Assembly: GCA_005882115.1 (NCBI GenBank)
Contig: VBEG01000025.1
Location: 62,001 to 126,000, forward strand
Reading direction: 5' to 3'
DNA from: Chloroflexota bacterium
GTDB taxonomy: Bacteria > Chloroflexota > Dormibacteria > Dormibacterales > Dormibacteraceae
Length of the DNA: 64,000 nucleotides
Made by a program: the position numbers and the translations under genes
Part shown: positions 48,084 to 57,237 of the stretch, one piece after another
Position numbering within the stretch: position 1 is the first letter of the stretch
How the letters are laid out: every line of letters begins with the position of its first letter
Notes under the pieces: generated by a model
Databases searched by the model: none
What the model was told of the DNA's origin: nothing
Seen by the model: only the letters and a program-made list of their open reading frames with translations

Positions 48084-50278
48084 TTCGGAGACTGCCCCTG
48101 TCGGGCAAGTGCGTCCTGCGCGTCCTGACCGATGAGGATGTCGCGCGAGCCGGATTCCCCCGCCGCGATCACCGTCTGCTGCGTGTACTGAGCGGTGTAG
48201 GTGTGATGCGACTGCGTCGCCAGCTGGGTCGGGAACTGCACCCACGGCGAGTCGGTCGTCTCCCGGATCGCGGTGACGTCGTAGATGCGGAAGGTTTCCG
48301 CCGACTTTCCTTTGAGCTGCACGCCTGGAACGAGGTCCACGGCGATGTAGTCGCGGCACATATCGTAGGTTTGCTGGCCGATCAGCACCTGGAACGCCGG
48401 CGCGTGCGCGCAGAAACGTGCCGCGGTGTTGACCGTGTCCCCAAGCGCGGTGTACTGGAGGCGGCTGCGCGATCCCATGTTGCCCACAACGGCGGGTCCG
48501 GTGTTGATGCCGATGCCGTAGCGGATCGGGGGAAGGCCCTTGGCGAGCAATCTCTCCTGCAGCTCGTGCGCGCGGTTGATGCAGTCGTACGCGCACCGGA
48601 TGGCGAGCAACGCGTGATTTTCCTGCAGCCGGGGCGCGTTCCAGAACGCCATGATCTCGTCCCCGACGTACTTGTCGATGGTGCCGTCCCAGGTGAAGAT
48701 GATCCCGCTGAGGTGGTCGAGGTACATCTGCACCACCTCGGTCACATCACTGGCCGCCATCGACTCGGACATCGACGTGAAGCCGCGGATGTCGACGAAG
48801 AACAGCGAGATGTCGCGGCGCTCGCCGCCACGCATGATGTCGGCAACTCCGCCGCGCGTCTTCGCCAGCTGGGTGACGATCTCGGGCTTCAGGTAGTGTC
48901 CGAACAGCGCAGTGACCTTGCGCTTCTCGCGATCCTCATACAGGAAGCGATACGCCGTGACGCCGGAATAGGTGAGCGCGATGGCGAGCCAGGGATGGAA
49001 CAGGTCGGGCATCCAGTTCTGGAACGTCGCTAGGGCGGACATCCCGAACGTGAACAGCACCAGCGCGACAACCGTGCCGAGCAATCCCCAGAGCACTGTC
49101 ACGCGTGAAACGCCGACGGCTGTCGCCAAACCCAGGAGAAGGATCAACACGAAAAGGACCCAGGGCGGCTCTGCGGTCAGAAAGCGCGACGGATTCGGCG
49201 GCAGTGGAACCGCGTTGAGCAACATCTGGATGACGTTGGCGTGGATCTCCACACCGGCCATCGCGCGGGTCGTCGCGCCGAAGCTCGTGGTGGCCAGCTG
49301 CTCGTCATTGACCCCGGTGAGGTCGTACGCGCCGATGAGCACGATCTTGTCCTGGAAGAAGTCCGCGGGCACGCTGCCTTCAAGGACCTTGCTAAAGCTG
49401 ACGTAGTGACCGAAATTCTTGAAGTTCCCCGGCGGGCCCGAGTAGTTGATCAGGATCGCGCCAGATCCGTCGACGGGAGTGCTCCATGCCGTGCCGAAGG
49501 TCGCAACCCCGTCCGCCACCACGACGTCGGGCGCGGTGTGAAAATCCGCGCCGAACTGGCCGATGCGGTAGGTCGCCACGCCGAAGCTGTCCATCACCGG
49601 CGTGCTGCACGTGTGCCGCGCGAAGCAGAGTGGCTGGACCGCCATTGCGATGCGCCTGACCACTCCGTCGCGATCCTGGGGCAGGTCGGGAGAGGCGAGC
49701 ACGATGTTGGGCAGGGGTTGCAGACACGGGCCGTCAAGCGGCCCGTCAGCGTCGAGGCAGCGGAACGCTTTGATCGGAATCTCATCAACCACACCGCCCT
49801 GGACCATCTTGCCGATGCCCGGGTCGAACTGACCGGCCCCGTAAGCAAGGACGACGGGCGTCTTGGTGGCGACCAGCGCCTTCCGGAAGGCGTCATCGCC
49901 CGTTCCCTGGTCGGGGAACGAGATGTCGAACCCGACCGCGGCGGCGCCATCCTTCTGGAGGACCTGGAGGGCCTGCGCGTACCGGTCACGGGAGATCGGG
50001 TAGTGGCCCAACGTCTGCAGGCTCTCGTTGTCGATCCCCACGATCACCACGTCGTTTCTCGGTCGGCCGGGGTCGTACGAGGCCACGAATCGGTCTTCCG
50101 GATGAACCGAGATGTTCGCCACGCAACCCTTGACACCCGCGTCGCAGGTGAGCTGCTGCGTGTAGAGGAAGTACATGACGCCGGTCAGCACGAGCGCGAT
50201 CAGGACCGCGACGGCGGTGCGATACGTGTACCAGTACCGGATGTAGCGGCTCAAGAGCGCCGCGATCATAAAGCCCAT
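48080..50278 (-). CDS. CHASE2-domain class III adenylate cyclase, paralog 2
   Basis: About 732 aa. Layout matches the cyclase at 35871: N-terminal helix (AVAVLIALVLTGVMYFLY), CHASE2 sensor (VVIVGIDNESLQTLGHYPIS, AAVGFDISFPDQGTGDDAFR), three helices and a cyclase domain (RRDISLFFVDIRGFTSMSES, DKYVGDEIMAFWNAP, ALGDTVNTAARFCAH). Metal Asp and ATP-type Lys/Asp residues are present. Several starts are possible (50278, 50269, TTG 50254); the longest frame overlaps the divergent DUF72 gene. Confidence 0.9.
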   Translation of the reverse strand: MGFMIAALLSRYIRYWYTYRTAVAVLIALVLTGVMYFLYTQQLTCDAGVKGCVANISVHPEDRFVASYDPGRPRNDVVIVGIDNESLQTLGHYPISRDRYAQALQVLQKDGAAAVGFDISFPDQGTGDDAFRKALVATKTPVVLAYGAGQFDPGIGKMVQGGVVDEIPIKAFRCLDADGPLDGPCLQPLPNIVLASPDLPQDRDGVVRRIAMAVQPLCFARHTCSTPVMDSFGVATYRIGQFGADFHTAPDVVVADGVATFGTAWSTPVDGSGAILINYSGPPGNFKNFGHYVSFSKVLEGSVPADFFQDKIVLIGAYDLTGVNDEQLATTSFGATTRAMAGVEIHANVIQMLLNAVPLPPNPSRFLTAEPPWVLFVLILLLGLATAVGVSRVTVLWGLLGTVVALVLFTFGMSALATFQNWMPDLFHPWLAIALTYSGVTAYRFLYEDREKRKVTALFGHYLKPEIVTQLAKTRGGVADIMRGGERRDISLFFVDIRGFTSMSESMAASDVTEVVQMYLDHLSGIIFTWDGTIDKYVGDEIMAFWNAPRLQENHALLAIRCAYDCINRAHELQERLLAKGLPPIRYGIGINTGPAVVGNMGSRSRLQYTALGDTVNTAARFCAHAPAFQVLIGQQTYDMCRDYIAVDLVPGVQLKGKSAETFRIYDVTAIRETTDSPWVQFPTQLATQSHHTYTAQYTQQTVIAAGESGSRDILIGQDAQDALARQGQSPN

Positions 50279-51179
50279 GACAGTGAGGTGCGGCATCGCC
50301 GGCTGGGTCGACAAGTCCCTGATCGACTCCAAGCTTTTCTACCCCCTGTCGGTCAAGACATCGGGCGACCGGCTGCGCTTCTACGCGAGCCACTTTTCGC
50401 TCGTGGAGGTCGACTCGACCTACTACGGCATCCCCAAACCGGACAACGCCCTAGCCTGGGCCGCGCAGACCCCAGACGACTTCACCTTTGACGTCAAGTC
50501 GTTCTCCCTATTCACCAACCACCCGACCAAGCCGGCATCCCTGCCACCGGACATTCGGGAGGGTCTGCCGCCCAAGCTTCTGGAAAAGAACGTCTACCTC
50601 GAGTACATGCCGGACGACCTGCTGGACGAGACCTGGGACCGCTTTCGAGAGGCGATCGAGCCGCTCCGAGCGGCCGGAAAGCTTGGCGCCGTGTTCTTCC
50701 AGTTCCCGCCCTGGTTTCTCCCTTCGTCGCGGTCGTTGGCGTACGTGGAACAGGTCCAGGAGAGGATGTTCGGGTTCCAGATCGCCGTCGAGTTCCGCAA
50801 GCCCGAATGGCTGGACGGGCGGCACAAGGACGGCACACTCGCGTTCCTTCGAAGTCGCGACATCCCGTACGTCGCCGTCGACGTCCCCCCGGGCCACGCC
50901 ACCAGCATGCCGTCGGTTGCCGAGGTGACTTCCTCGAAGCTCTCGGTCGTGCGATTCCATGGGCGCAACCACGAAACCTGGGACCTGCGCGGCGTGCCAC
51001 CCAACGTCCGGTTTCGCTACGACTACACCGACGAGGAGCTTGGAGAGTGGGTGCCGCGGATCAAGGAGATGGAGAGGTCGGCAGGGCGGGTGCATGCCCT
51101 GATGAACAACAACTACTCCAACTACTCGGTGAAGAACGCCCAGCAACTCGAGAAGTTGCTCCAGGCCTGGCAGAAATAG
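50277..51179 (+). CDS. DUF72 family protein
   Basis: 300-residue TIM-barrel-like protein. Family signatures: VRCGIAGWVDKSLIDSKLFY, SHFSLVEVDSTYYGIPKPDN, DDFTFDVKSFSLFTNHP, LGAVFFQFPPWFLPS and VRFHGRNHETWDLRG. DUF72 proteins (YecE-like) are widespread and lack a firm function. ATG 50277 or GTG 50283 starts the domain; the start lies back to back with the divergent cyclase gene. Confidence 0.9.
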   Translation: MTVRCGIAGWVDKSLIDSKLFYPLSVKTSGDRLRFYASHFSLVEVDSTYYGIPKPDNALAWAAQTPDDFTFDVKSFSLFTNHPTKPASLPPDIREGLPPKLLEKNVYLEYMPDDLLDETWDRFREAIEPLRAAGKLGAVFFQFPPWFLPSSRSLAYVEQVQERMFGFQIAVEFRKPEWLDGRHKDGTLAFLRSRDIPYVAVDVPPGHATSMPSVAEVTSSKLSVVRFHGRNHETWDLRGVPPNVRFRYDYTDEELGEWVPRIKEMERSAGRVHALMNNNYSNYSVKNAQQLEKLLQAWQK

Positions 51180-51183
51180 GTCC

Positions 51184-51189
51184 TAATCT
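51184..51189 (+). promoter_or_regulatory. Leaderless-type -10 box of the DinB-like gene (TAATCT)
   Basis: TAATCT ends eight bases before ATG 51198. Confidence 0.5.
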
Positions 51190-51197
51190 AGAGGCGC

Positions 51198-51701
51198 ATG
51201 AACGAGGCCTTGCTCGTCCTCTATCGGCACAAGACGTGGGCAACGCTCGCGCTCATCGACTTCTGCAAGGGCGTCGACGACGCTGTGCTTGACGCGACGA
51301 CACCAGGCACCTACGGCACGATCCGCGACACGCTTCGCCACCTCGTGCGCTCAGAGGAGGGATACCTCGCGAGGGTGACCGGCAAGCGGCACTCTGAGGC
51401 ACTTGGCGACGAGGCCGTATCGCTGGACGAGCTCGCCGAGCGCATCCGGCGCATGGGCCCGCATTGGGAAGCGGCCGCGCAAGACCCCGACCTTGCCAGG
51501 CGCAGGGTCACGACGGACGACGGCTGGCGCCTCGCCGGCGGGGTCGTGATGGCGCAGGCGATCCATCACGCTGACGACCACCGAACACACGTGATGTCGG
51601 TCCTTAGCGCCCACGGCGTGGAGGGTCCGGACATCGACATCTGGTGGTATGCCGACGAGAACGGCGAGGTGCAGCACGTTCCGGTGGCGCAGTCGGAATG
51701 A
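51198..51701 (+). CDS. DinB-family four-helix protein
   Basis: 167 aa. DinB/YfiT-type bundle: LVLYRHKTWATLALIDFCKG, IRDTLRHLVRSEEGYLARVT (first metal His) and AQAIHHADDHRTHVMSVLSA (two further His), consistent with a divalent-metal site. Members act as thiol-dependent transferases or damage-associated proteins; exact activity unknown. The stop overlaps the following gene as ATGA. Confidence 0.85.
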   Translation: MNEALLVLYRHKTWATLALIDFCKGVDDAVLDATTPGTYGTIRDTLRHLVRSEEGYLARVTGKRHSEALGDEAVSLDELAERIRRMGPHWEAAAQDPDLARRRVTTDDGWRLAGGVVMAQAIHHADDHRTHVMSVLSAHGVEGPDIDIWWYADENGEVQHVPVAQSE

Positions 51702-52735
51702 AGGCGCTGACCTTTCAGGGCGAGGGTGACGTCAAGATCCGCGAGGTTCCCAAGCCATCGGTCGCAGCGTCAAACGACGCATTGATCAAGGTCACCTTGG
51801 GTGCGGTGTGCGGGTCCGACCTGCACATCCTTCACGGCCACACACCGATGAATCCGGGCACCATCCTCGGTCACGAGTTCGTCGGCGTGGTGGAAGAAGT
51901 CGGGCCGGAAGTCAAGCGCTTCAAGCCCGGCGACCGCGTCGTGTCGAGCTTCTTCACCTCGTGCGGGCATTGCACGCTCTGCCGTAAGGGCTGGTTCAAC
52001 CAGTGCGTCGAGAAGGGCACGTTTGGGCATGGGGAGTACTTCGGCGGCCTTGGCGGCGGGCAGGCGGACTACGTCGTGGTGCCGAACGCCGACCACACCA
52101 TGGAGGGCATTCCGGACGGGATCCGCGACGACCAGGCGATCTTCGTCGGCGACATTCTGTCGACCGGCTTTTTCGGCGCCGAGCGCGCCGAGATCAAGCC
52201 GGGCGATGTCGTGGCGATAGTCGGCGCCGGCCCGGTCGGCCTGATGGCGACGATGTGCGCGCAGCTGTTCGGACCCGCGAAGGTCTTTGTCATCGACATG
52301 GTCGATGCCCGGCTCGAGATCGCGCAGGAGCTGGGCGGCATCCCGATCAATGCCAAGGAAGTTCACCCGGTGGGCGCGATCGAGAGCGCCACGGGCGGCA
52401 TCGGCGCCGATTCAAGCATCGAATGCGTGGGGCTCATCTCCGCGATCGACACCGCCATCCACTGCGTCCGCGGGGGCGGAACGATCTCCGTGGTCGGCGT
52501 CCCGAGCGCCGTCCAGGCCGACTTTCCTTACCTGCGGATGTGGCTCAAGTCGCTCACGTTTCGCGCCGGTTGGTGCAACGTCCAGGCCTATATGCGGCCG
52601 CTGTTGGAACTGATCGCCGCGGGCCGGCTGCGCCCGGAAAAGATCATCAGCCACCGCATGAAACTGGAGCAGGCGGAGGAGGCCTACCGGATGTTTGATG
52701 CCCGGGAAGCGACAAAGATCGTCCTGACTCCCTAG
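51698..52735 (+). CDS. Zinc-dependent medium-chain alcohol dehydrogenase
   Basis: 345 aa. Catalytic zinc ligands are in AVCGSDLHILHGH (Cys) and ILGHEFVGVVEEVG (His/Glu). The structural zinc loop has four Cys in SCGHCTLCRKGWFNQC. The NAD-binding site is VVAIVGAGPVGLMATMCAQL. ATG 51698 begins MKALTFQGEGDVKIREVPKP and overlaps the DinB-like stop as ATGA. Substrate may be an alcohol, polyol or formaldehyde-type adduct; not resolved. Confidence 0.93.
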   Translation: MKALTFQGEGDVKIREVPKPSVAASNDALIKVTLGAVCGSDLHILHGHTPMNPGTILGHEFVGVVEEVGPEVKRFKPGDRVVSSFFTSCGHCTLCRKGWFNQCVEKGTFGHGEYFGGLGGGQADYVVVPNADHTMEGIPDGIRDDQAIFVGDILSTGFFGAERAEIKPGDVVAIVGAGPVGLMATMCAQLFGPAKVFVIDMVDARLEIAQELGGIPINAKEVHPVGAIESATGGIGADSSIECVGLISAIDTAIHCVRGGGTISVVGVPSAVQADFPYLRMWLKSLTFRAGWCNVQAYMRPLLELIAAGRLRPEKIISHRMKLEQAEEAYRMFDAREATKIVLTP

Positions 52736-52811
52736 GATCCGCAGCCCGCGAGTGCCGGCACAGGCGTGGAATTTGCTGCCCCAAAGACCGCGAGCGTCGG
52801 CAAACGCGGAA

Positions 52812-53303
52812 CTAAACCATGGCGTCGAGTGCCAGCAGGTAGCCCTTCGCGCGTTCGGTCAGCGGGTAGCGGTTCTCCACCTCGTGGAACTCGGGTCCGT
52901 GGTCGCTGTGCACAAGGTGCGCCAGCTCGTGCATGACCAGATAGTCCAGCACCCATTCCGGCAGGGGCGCCGCGCGACGGGCGATCCGGATCGCACCGTC
53001 GGTGAAGGTGCAGCTGCCCCACAAGCGCTCCATATCGGCAAAGCCGATCGACGTAAAGCGCAAAGCACCCGCGAAATGCTTCTGATTCAGGCGCTGCGCG
53101 GACTTCAACAGCCTTTCGTCCGAGGGACGGGCTCGCGCGGCGCGCTTGGCGAGGCGCCTGCTCATGACCTGGGCCCACTGCTCTCGTTCCACCAGCGGCA
53201 TCGATGCCGGTACCAGCAGTTCCAGGACGCCCGAGCGCAGCCGAGCAGTCACTGTGCGGCGACGTTTGCGGGACGTGATGATGTGAACTGGTGGGTGACT
53301 CAG
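52812..53303 (-). CDS. YgjP-like (M48/SprT-related) metallopeptidase-like protein, probable CTG start
   Basis: About 163 aa. The HExxH zinc motif is in LDYLVMHELAHLVHSDHGPE, with FHEVENRYPL downstream and the family segment SIGFADMERLWGSCTFTDG. Family N-termini (SRKRRRTVTARL) extend past the first canonical start (GTG 53252). CTG 53303 is in frame, eight bases after a TACAAT box on the minus strand, and would add 17 residues. Protease activity is not certain in this family. Confidence 0.85.
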   Translation of the reverse strand: MSHPPVHIITSRKRRRTVTARLRSGVLELLVPASMPLVEREQWAQVMSRRLAKRAARARPSDERLLKSAQRLNQKHFAGALRFTSIGFADMERLWGSCTFTDGAIRIARRAAPLPEWVLDYLVMHELAHLVHSDHGPEFHEVENRYPLTERAKGYLLALDAMV

Positions 53304-53311
53304 TGGGCCGA

Positions 53312-53321
53312 ATTGTAGGAT
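53312..53321. promoter_or_regulatory. Divergent overlapping -10 boxes: TACAAT (-) and TAGGAT (+)
   Basis: TACAAT on the minus strand (53317-53312) ends eight bases before CTG 53303. TAGGAT (53316-53321) lies 15 bases before GTG 53337, so the plus-strand transcript may have a short leader. The hexamers share two base pairs. Confidence 0.55.
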
Positions 53322-53336
53322 TGCCGCGCAACCAGC

Positions 53337-55328
53337 GTGCCTAGAAGCCTTGTCCTCGGAAACGGCAACTCGCTTGTCGGATTCGATGGGACGTACTCAG
53401 TCCGCGACATCTACTACCCGCGCGTCGGCGACGCCAACCACACCATGGGCAACGTCTGCCATGTCGGGTTCTTCGTCGACGGCAAGTTCGCGTGGCTGGA
53501 GGATGGAGCGTGGCAGCGCCAGCTCGCGTACGTCGAAGACTCGCTCGTCAGCGATGTGACGCTGAGCCATCGGCCCCTTGGCATCTCAGTCACCTTCGAG
53601 GACTACATCGACCTCGCCCGCAACTGGTTCATCCGCAACCTGACGGTCACGTCGGCGGCCGGTTTCAAGGCCGCGAGTGTTTTCTTCCACTACGACTGGT
53701 ACATCGAGGGCTCGGACATCGGCAACACGGTCCTCTACGAGCCTCGCCATCGCGCGGTGATCGCGTACAAGGCCAACCGTTACTTCCTGATCGGCGGCCA
53801 GTCCGGTCCCGACTACGGCATCAGCAGCTGGGCCAACGGCAAGAAGGGCAACGGCGCGGCCGGCACGTGGGTCGACGCGGAGGACGGCATTCTCGGGAAG
53901 AACCCGATCGAACAGGGCTCCGTCGACTGCACCGTCGCGTTCGACCTCGGCCCCGCCGCCCCCAACGAACCGCGCACGCTCAATCACTGGCTGTGCATGG
54001 GCACCCGGCTCAGCGAGGTCACAACGTTCGGGCAGGATCTGATCACCTCGCGCGGGCCGGACACATATCTCGGTCGGACCCGCACGTACTGGCAGGTATG
54101 GTCCGAGAAAGACCACCGCCACATCGACGAGGAGCTTGGCCAGAACGCCTCGAAGCTCTACCGGCGCAGCGTCCTCACCGCGCGGACGCATGTCGACAAC
54201 CGCGGCGCCGTGATCGCCTCGAGCGACTTCGACATCACGAAGTTCGCCCGCGACACCTACGCCTACGCGTGGCCTCGGGACGGCGCGATCGTCGCCAACT
54301 CGCTCGACCGCGCGGGACACGAAGACGTGACGCGGCAGTTCTTCCTCTTCTGCCAGGAGACGCTCGTCGAAGAAGGCTTCTTCCTGCACAAGTACACGCC
54401 GTACGGGCAGCCGGGCAGCTCGTGGCTGCCGTGGGTCGACTCGCACGGCGGCCGGACGCTGCCGGTGCAGGAGGACGAGACGGGGCTCGTCCTGTGGTCG
54501 CTGTGGCAGCACTACCGCATCCACCGCAACCTTGACTTCGTCGTCGGCCTCTACTCGACGCTCATCGTCCCGGCCGCTGACTGGATGGTCAGCTACGTCG
54601 ACGAGCGCAACGGGCTCCCGTTGCCCTCCTGGGACCTCTGGGAGGAGAGGTGGGGCGTGCACGCGTTCACGGTCGGGTCTGTCTGGGGCGGTCTCGACGC
54701 CGCTCGCAACTTCGCCGACCTGTTCGGCGATGGCAAGGCCTCCGCGCGTTACCGCGGCGCCACAGAGCGATTGCGCGAAGCGTCGGACAGCAACCTCTAC
54801 AGCGCCGAGCTGGGCCGGTTTCCGCGGCGGATCACGGTCGAGGACGATGAGTCGATCACAGTCGACACCGTGCTCGACAGCGCCATCTACGGGCTGTGGC
54901 GGTTCGGCATGTACCCGCCCGACGATCCGCGCGTGGTGGACACGATGCACACGATCGCCGACCAGCTGTCGAACAAGGCGAACGGCGGTGGCATCGCTCG
55001 CTACACGGACGACTACTACTTCCAGGTCGAGCACGACCCTCGGCTGGTCCCTGGCAATCCGTGGTTCATGTGCACGATGTGGTTGGCGCAGTGGTACATC
55101 GCCACCGCCAAGACTCAATCAGACCTGGAGCCCGCCAGGCAGATGATCGATTGGGCGGTCGCGCACCAGCTGCCGGGAGGCTTGCTCTCAGAGCAGCTCG
55201 ATCCGCACACCGGGGCGGCGCTCTCCGTCTCGCCGCTGACCTGGTCGCACGCCGAATACATAGTCACCGTTGACGACTACTGCAGCAAGCTGGACGCGTT
55301 GCGGCGAAAGGCCGGTAACGGCGCCTAG
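53337..55328 (+). CDS. GH15 family glycoside hydrolase (glucoamylase/trehalase-like)
   Basis: 663 aa, cytoplasmic (no signal peptide). The N-terminal beta-sandwich (about 1-260) begins LVLGNGNSLVGFDGTYSVRD, IYYPRVGDANHTMGN. The (alpha/alpha)6 barrel has AYAWPRDGAIVANSLDRAGH, GSSWLPWVDSHGGRTLPVQE and the catalytic-acid region PSWDLWEERWGVHAF. C-terminal LPGGLLSEQLDPHTGAALSV is the second-acid region. Members act on maltooligosaccharides, trehalose or related alpha-glucosides. Start GTG 53337. Confidence 0.92.
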   Translation: MPRSLVLGNGNSLVGFDGTYSVRDIYYPRVGDANHTMGNVCHVGFFVDGKFAWLEDGAWQRQLAYVEDSLVSDVTLSHRPLGISVTFEDYIDLARNWFIRNLTVTSAAGFKAASVFFHYDWYIEGSDIGNTVLYEPRHRAVIAYKANRYFLIGGQSGPDYGISSWANGKKGNGAAGTWVDAEDGILGKNPIEQGSVDCTVAFDLGPAAPNEPRTLNHWLCMGTRLSEVTTFGQDLITSRGPDTYLGRTRTYWQVWSEKDHRHIDEELGQNASKLYRRSVLTARTHVDNRGAVIASSDFDITKFARDTYAYAWPRDGAIVANSLDRAGHEDVTRQFFLFCQETLVEEGFFLHKYTPYGQPGSSWLPWVDSHGGRTLPVQEDETGLVLWSLWQHYRIHRNLDFVVGLYSTLIVPAADWMVSYVDERNGLPLPSWDLWEERWGVHAFTVGSVWGGLDAARNFADLFGDGKASARYRGATERLREASDSNLYSAELGRFPRRITVEDDESITVDTVLDSAIYGLWRFGMYPPDDPRVVDTMHTIADQLSNKANGGGIARYTDDYYFQVEHDPRLVPGNPWFMCTMWLAQWYIATAKTQSDLEPARQMIDWAVAHQLPGGLLSEQLDPHTGAALSVSPLTWSHAEYIVTVDDYCSKLDALRRKAGNGA

Positions 55329-55336
55329 CAGTCGAA

Positions 55337-55585
55337 GTGCAGCCTTAGGCCGGATTCACTCCGGCCGTCCCCGGGCGTGTAACGCCTGACGCCTCCCCGT
55401 GGAGGCTTGCCACAGAGGGGGTTCCGCGGGGGAGGCCTGCCTCCCCCGCGCCTTACTGCTAGACGAGGTGCAGCCGTAGGCCGGATTCACTCCGGCCGTC
55501 CCCGGGCGTCTATCGCCAGACGCCTCCATGGTGGCCTGCCACGGAGGGGGTTCCGCGGGGGAGGCCTGCCTTCCCCGCGCCTTAG
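55337..55585. repeat. REP-like tandem pair, family A, copy locus 2
   Basis: Two units start at 55337 and 55468 (period 131 bp), each beginning GTGCAGCC and carrying TAGGCCGGATTCACTCCGGC, a GCCTCC/GGAGGC-type hairpin and a CGGGGGAGGCCTGCCT(C/T)CC stem. They are clearly related to 595-832. The array lies between convergent GH15 and pccB genes, and unit 2 reaches the pccB stop. Probable bidirectional transcription end region. Confidence 0.85.
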
Positions 55586-57219
55586 AGCGGGATGTTGCCG
55601 TGCTTGCGCGCTGGCCTTTCGACCGTCTTGCGCAGGCACAGCTGCAAACCTCGGACCAGCTCGCGTCTGGTCTGACTCGGCTCGATGACGTCGTCGATGT
55701 AGCCCCGCTCGGCGGCGACGTAGGGGTTGGCGAAGCGTGTCGTGTATTCGGCGACGAGCTCCTTGCGGCGCGCCGCCGGGTCGCGCGCGCCGGAAAGGTC
55801 GCGTTTGTAGATTATGTTCACGGCTGCGTCGGGGCCCATCACCGCGATCTCGGCCGTCGGCCAGGCGAGGTTCAAGTCGGCGCCCATCTGCTTGGGTGAC
55901 ATCACGCAGTACGCGCCGCCGTAATCCTTGCGCGTGATCACGGTCAGCTTGGGCACTGTCGCCTCGGCATACGCATAGAGCAGCTTCGCGCCGTGTCGGA
56001 TGATCCCGCCGTGCTCCTGGTCGCGGCCAGGCAGGTAACCGGGCACATCGACGAACGAGATGATGGGGATGCCGAACGCGTCGCAAAAGCGAATGAACCG
56101 GGCCGCCTTCACTGAGGCGTTGATGTCGATGGCTCCCGCCAGTACCTTCGGCTGGTTGCCGACGATGCCTACGACGTGGCCGCCAAGCCGGCCGAGCCCG
56201 ACGATGATGTTGGGCGCGAAGAACGGCTGTACCTCGAAGAACTCACGGCCATCCAGCACTCGCGAGACAACCTCGCGCATGTCGTACGGCTTGTTGGGCG
56301 ATTCGGGAACGATCGTCTGCAGCTCGACATCGGCACGTTCGAGGTCGTCGGTCGTAGGCACGAAGGGCGGCCGCTCCGAGTTCGAGGAGGGCAGATAGGA
56401 CAGAAGCTTGCGCACGCCGGCCGCGCATTCGGGCTCAGTCTTCGGTAGAAAGTGCGCGACGCCGGATGTTGCGTTGTGGACGTGGCCTCCGCCGAGCTCA
56501 TCGAATGAGACGGCCTCTCCAGTCACGACCTTGATGACTTCGGGGCCGGTGATGAACATGTAGCCCTGACCGGCGACGATGAAGATGAAGTCGGTGATGG
56601 CCGGGGAGTAGACGGCGCCTCCCGTGCACGGACCGGCGATGACGCTGAGCTGCGGGATGACGCCCGACGAGCGAACGTTGCGATAGAAGATGTCCGCGTA
56701 GCCCGCAAGTGCGACCACCCCTTCCTGGATGCGCGCGCCGCCTGAATCATTGATGCCGATGATGGGCACGCGGTTGCGCAGGGCCAACTCCTGCACCTTG
56801 ACGATCTTTTCGGCGGTCACCTCGCCGAGCGAGCCGCCGAAAACCGTCGCGTCATACGCGTAGACCGCAACCGGCCGGCGGTCGATCTCGCCAAAACCCG
56901 CGACCACGCCGTCACCGGCGATCTTGCGGTCTTCCATGCCGAAGCCATGGGCGCGATGAGTCGCGAAAACGTCGAGCTCTACGAACGAAGCTTCGTCGAG
57001 AAGCATCTCGATGCGGTCGCGCGCGGTCGCCTTGCCCGCGGCCCGACGTTTGTTGGCAGCCTCGGTCTCCGCGTGCAGGGCCTGGTAGCGGCGCTTGCGG
57101 TACTGGTTGATCTTCTGCTCGGACACGGTTGCCGCCGCTCTCTCCGGAGCTTCGACTCCTTCGAGGCTTGGCGTCGTGCGGCGAACTGGCGAAAGTGATC
57201 GAGGTTTCCGCGCTGCCAT
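55582..57219 (-). CDS. pccB: Acyl-CoA carboxylase carboxyltransferase beta subunit (PccB/AccD-like)
   Basis: About 545 aa. Carboxyltransferase beta subunit: KATARDRIEMLLDEASFVEL, VFGGSLGEVTAEKIVKVQEL, IIGINDSGGARIQEGVVALA, VIAGPCTGGAVYSPAITDFI, ISFVDVPGYLPGRDQEHGGI and PYVAAERGYIDDVIEPSQTR. It carboxylates propionyl- or acetyl-CoA with a biotinylated alpha subunit that is not in the window. ATG 57219 is preferred, six bases after TACGAT; ATG 57225 is also in frame. The divergent LysR gene may control it. Confidence 0.95.
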   Translation of the reverse strand: MAARKPRSLSPVRRTTPSLEGVEAPERAAATVSEQKINQYRKRRYQALHAETEAANKRRAAGKATARDRIEMLLDEASFVELDVFATHRAHGFGMEDRKIAGDGVVAGFGEIDRRPVAVYAYDATVFGGSLGEVTAEKIVKVQELALRNRVPIIGINDSGGARIQEGVVALAGYADIFYRNVRSSGVIPQLSVIAGPCTGGAVYSPAITDFIFIVAGQGYMFITGPEVIKVVTGEAVSFDELGGGHVHNATSGVAHFLPKTEPECAAGVRKLLSYLPSSNSERPPFVPTTDDLERADVELQTIVPESPNKPYDMREVVSRVLDGREFFEVQPFFAPNIIVGLGRLGGHVVGIVGNQPKVLAGAIDINASVKAARFIRFCDAFGIPIISFVDVPGYLPGRDQEHGGIIRHGAKLLYAYAEATVPKLTVITRKDYGGAYCVMSPKQMGADLNLAWPTAEIAVMGPDAAVNIIYKRDLSGARDPAARRKELVAEYTTRFANPYVAAERGYIDDVIEPSQTRRELVRGLQLCLRKTVERPARKHGNIPL

Positions 57220-57224
57220 CCGCA

Positions 57225-57231
57225 TATCGTA
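57225..57231. promoter_or_regulatory. Bidirectional -10: TATCGT (+) and TACGAT (-) overlapping
   Basis: TATCGT (57225-57230) ends seven bases before GTG 57238 of the LysR gene. TACGAT on the minus strand (57231-57226) ends six bases before ATG 57219 of pccB. The hexamers share five base pairs; start codons are 19 bases apart. Confidence 0.6.
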
Positions 57232-57237
57232 GGCGCC

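Noticed and set aside
55337-55585. Attachment site or insertion sequence remnant
   Set aside because: No transposase or integrase fragment, target-site duplication or tRNA was seen around the repeats.
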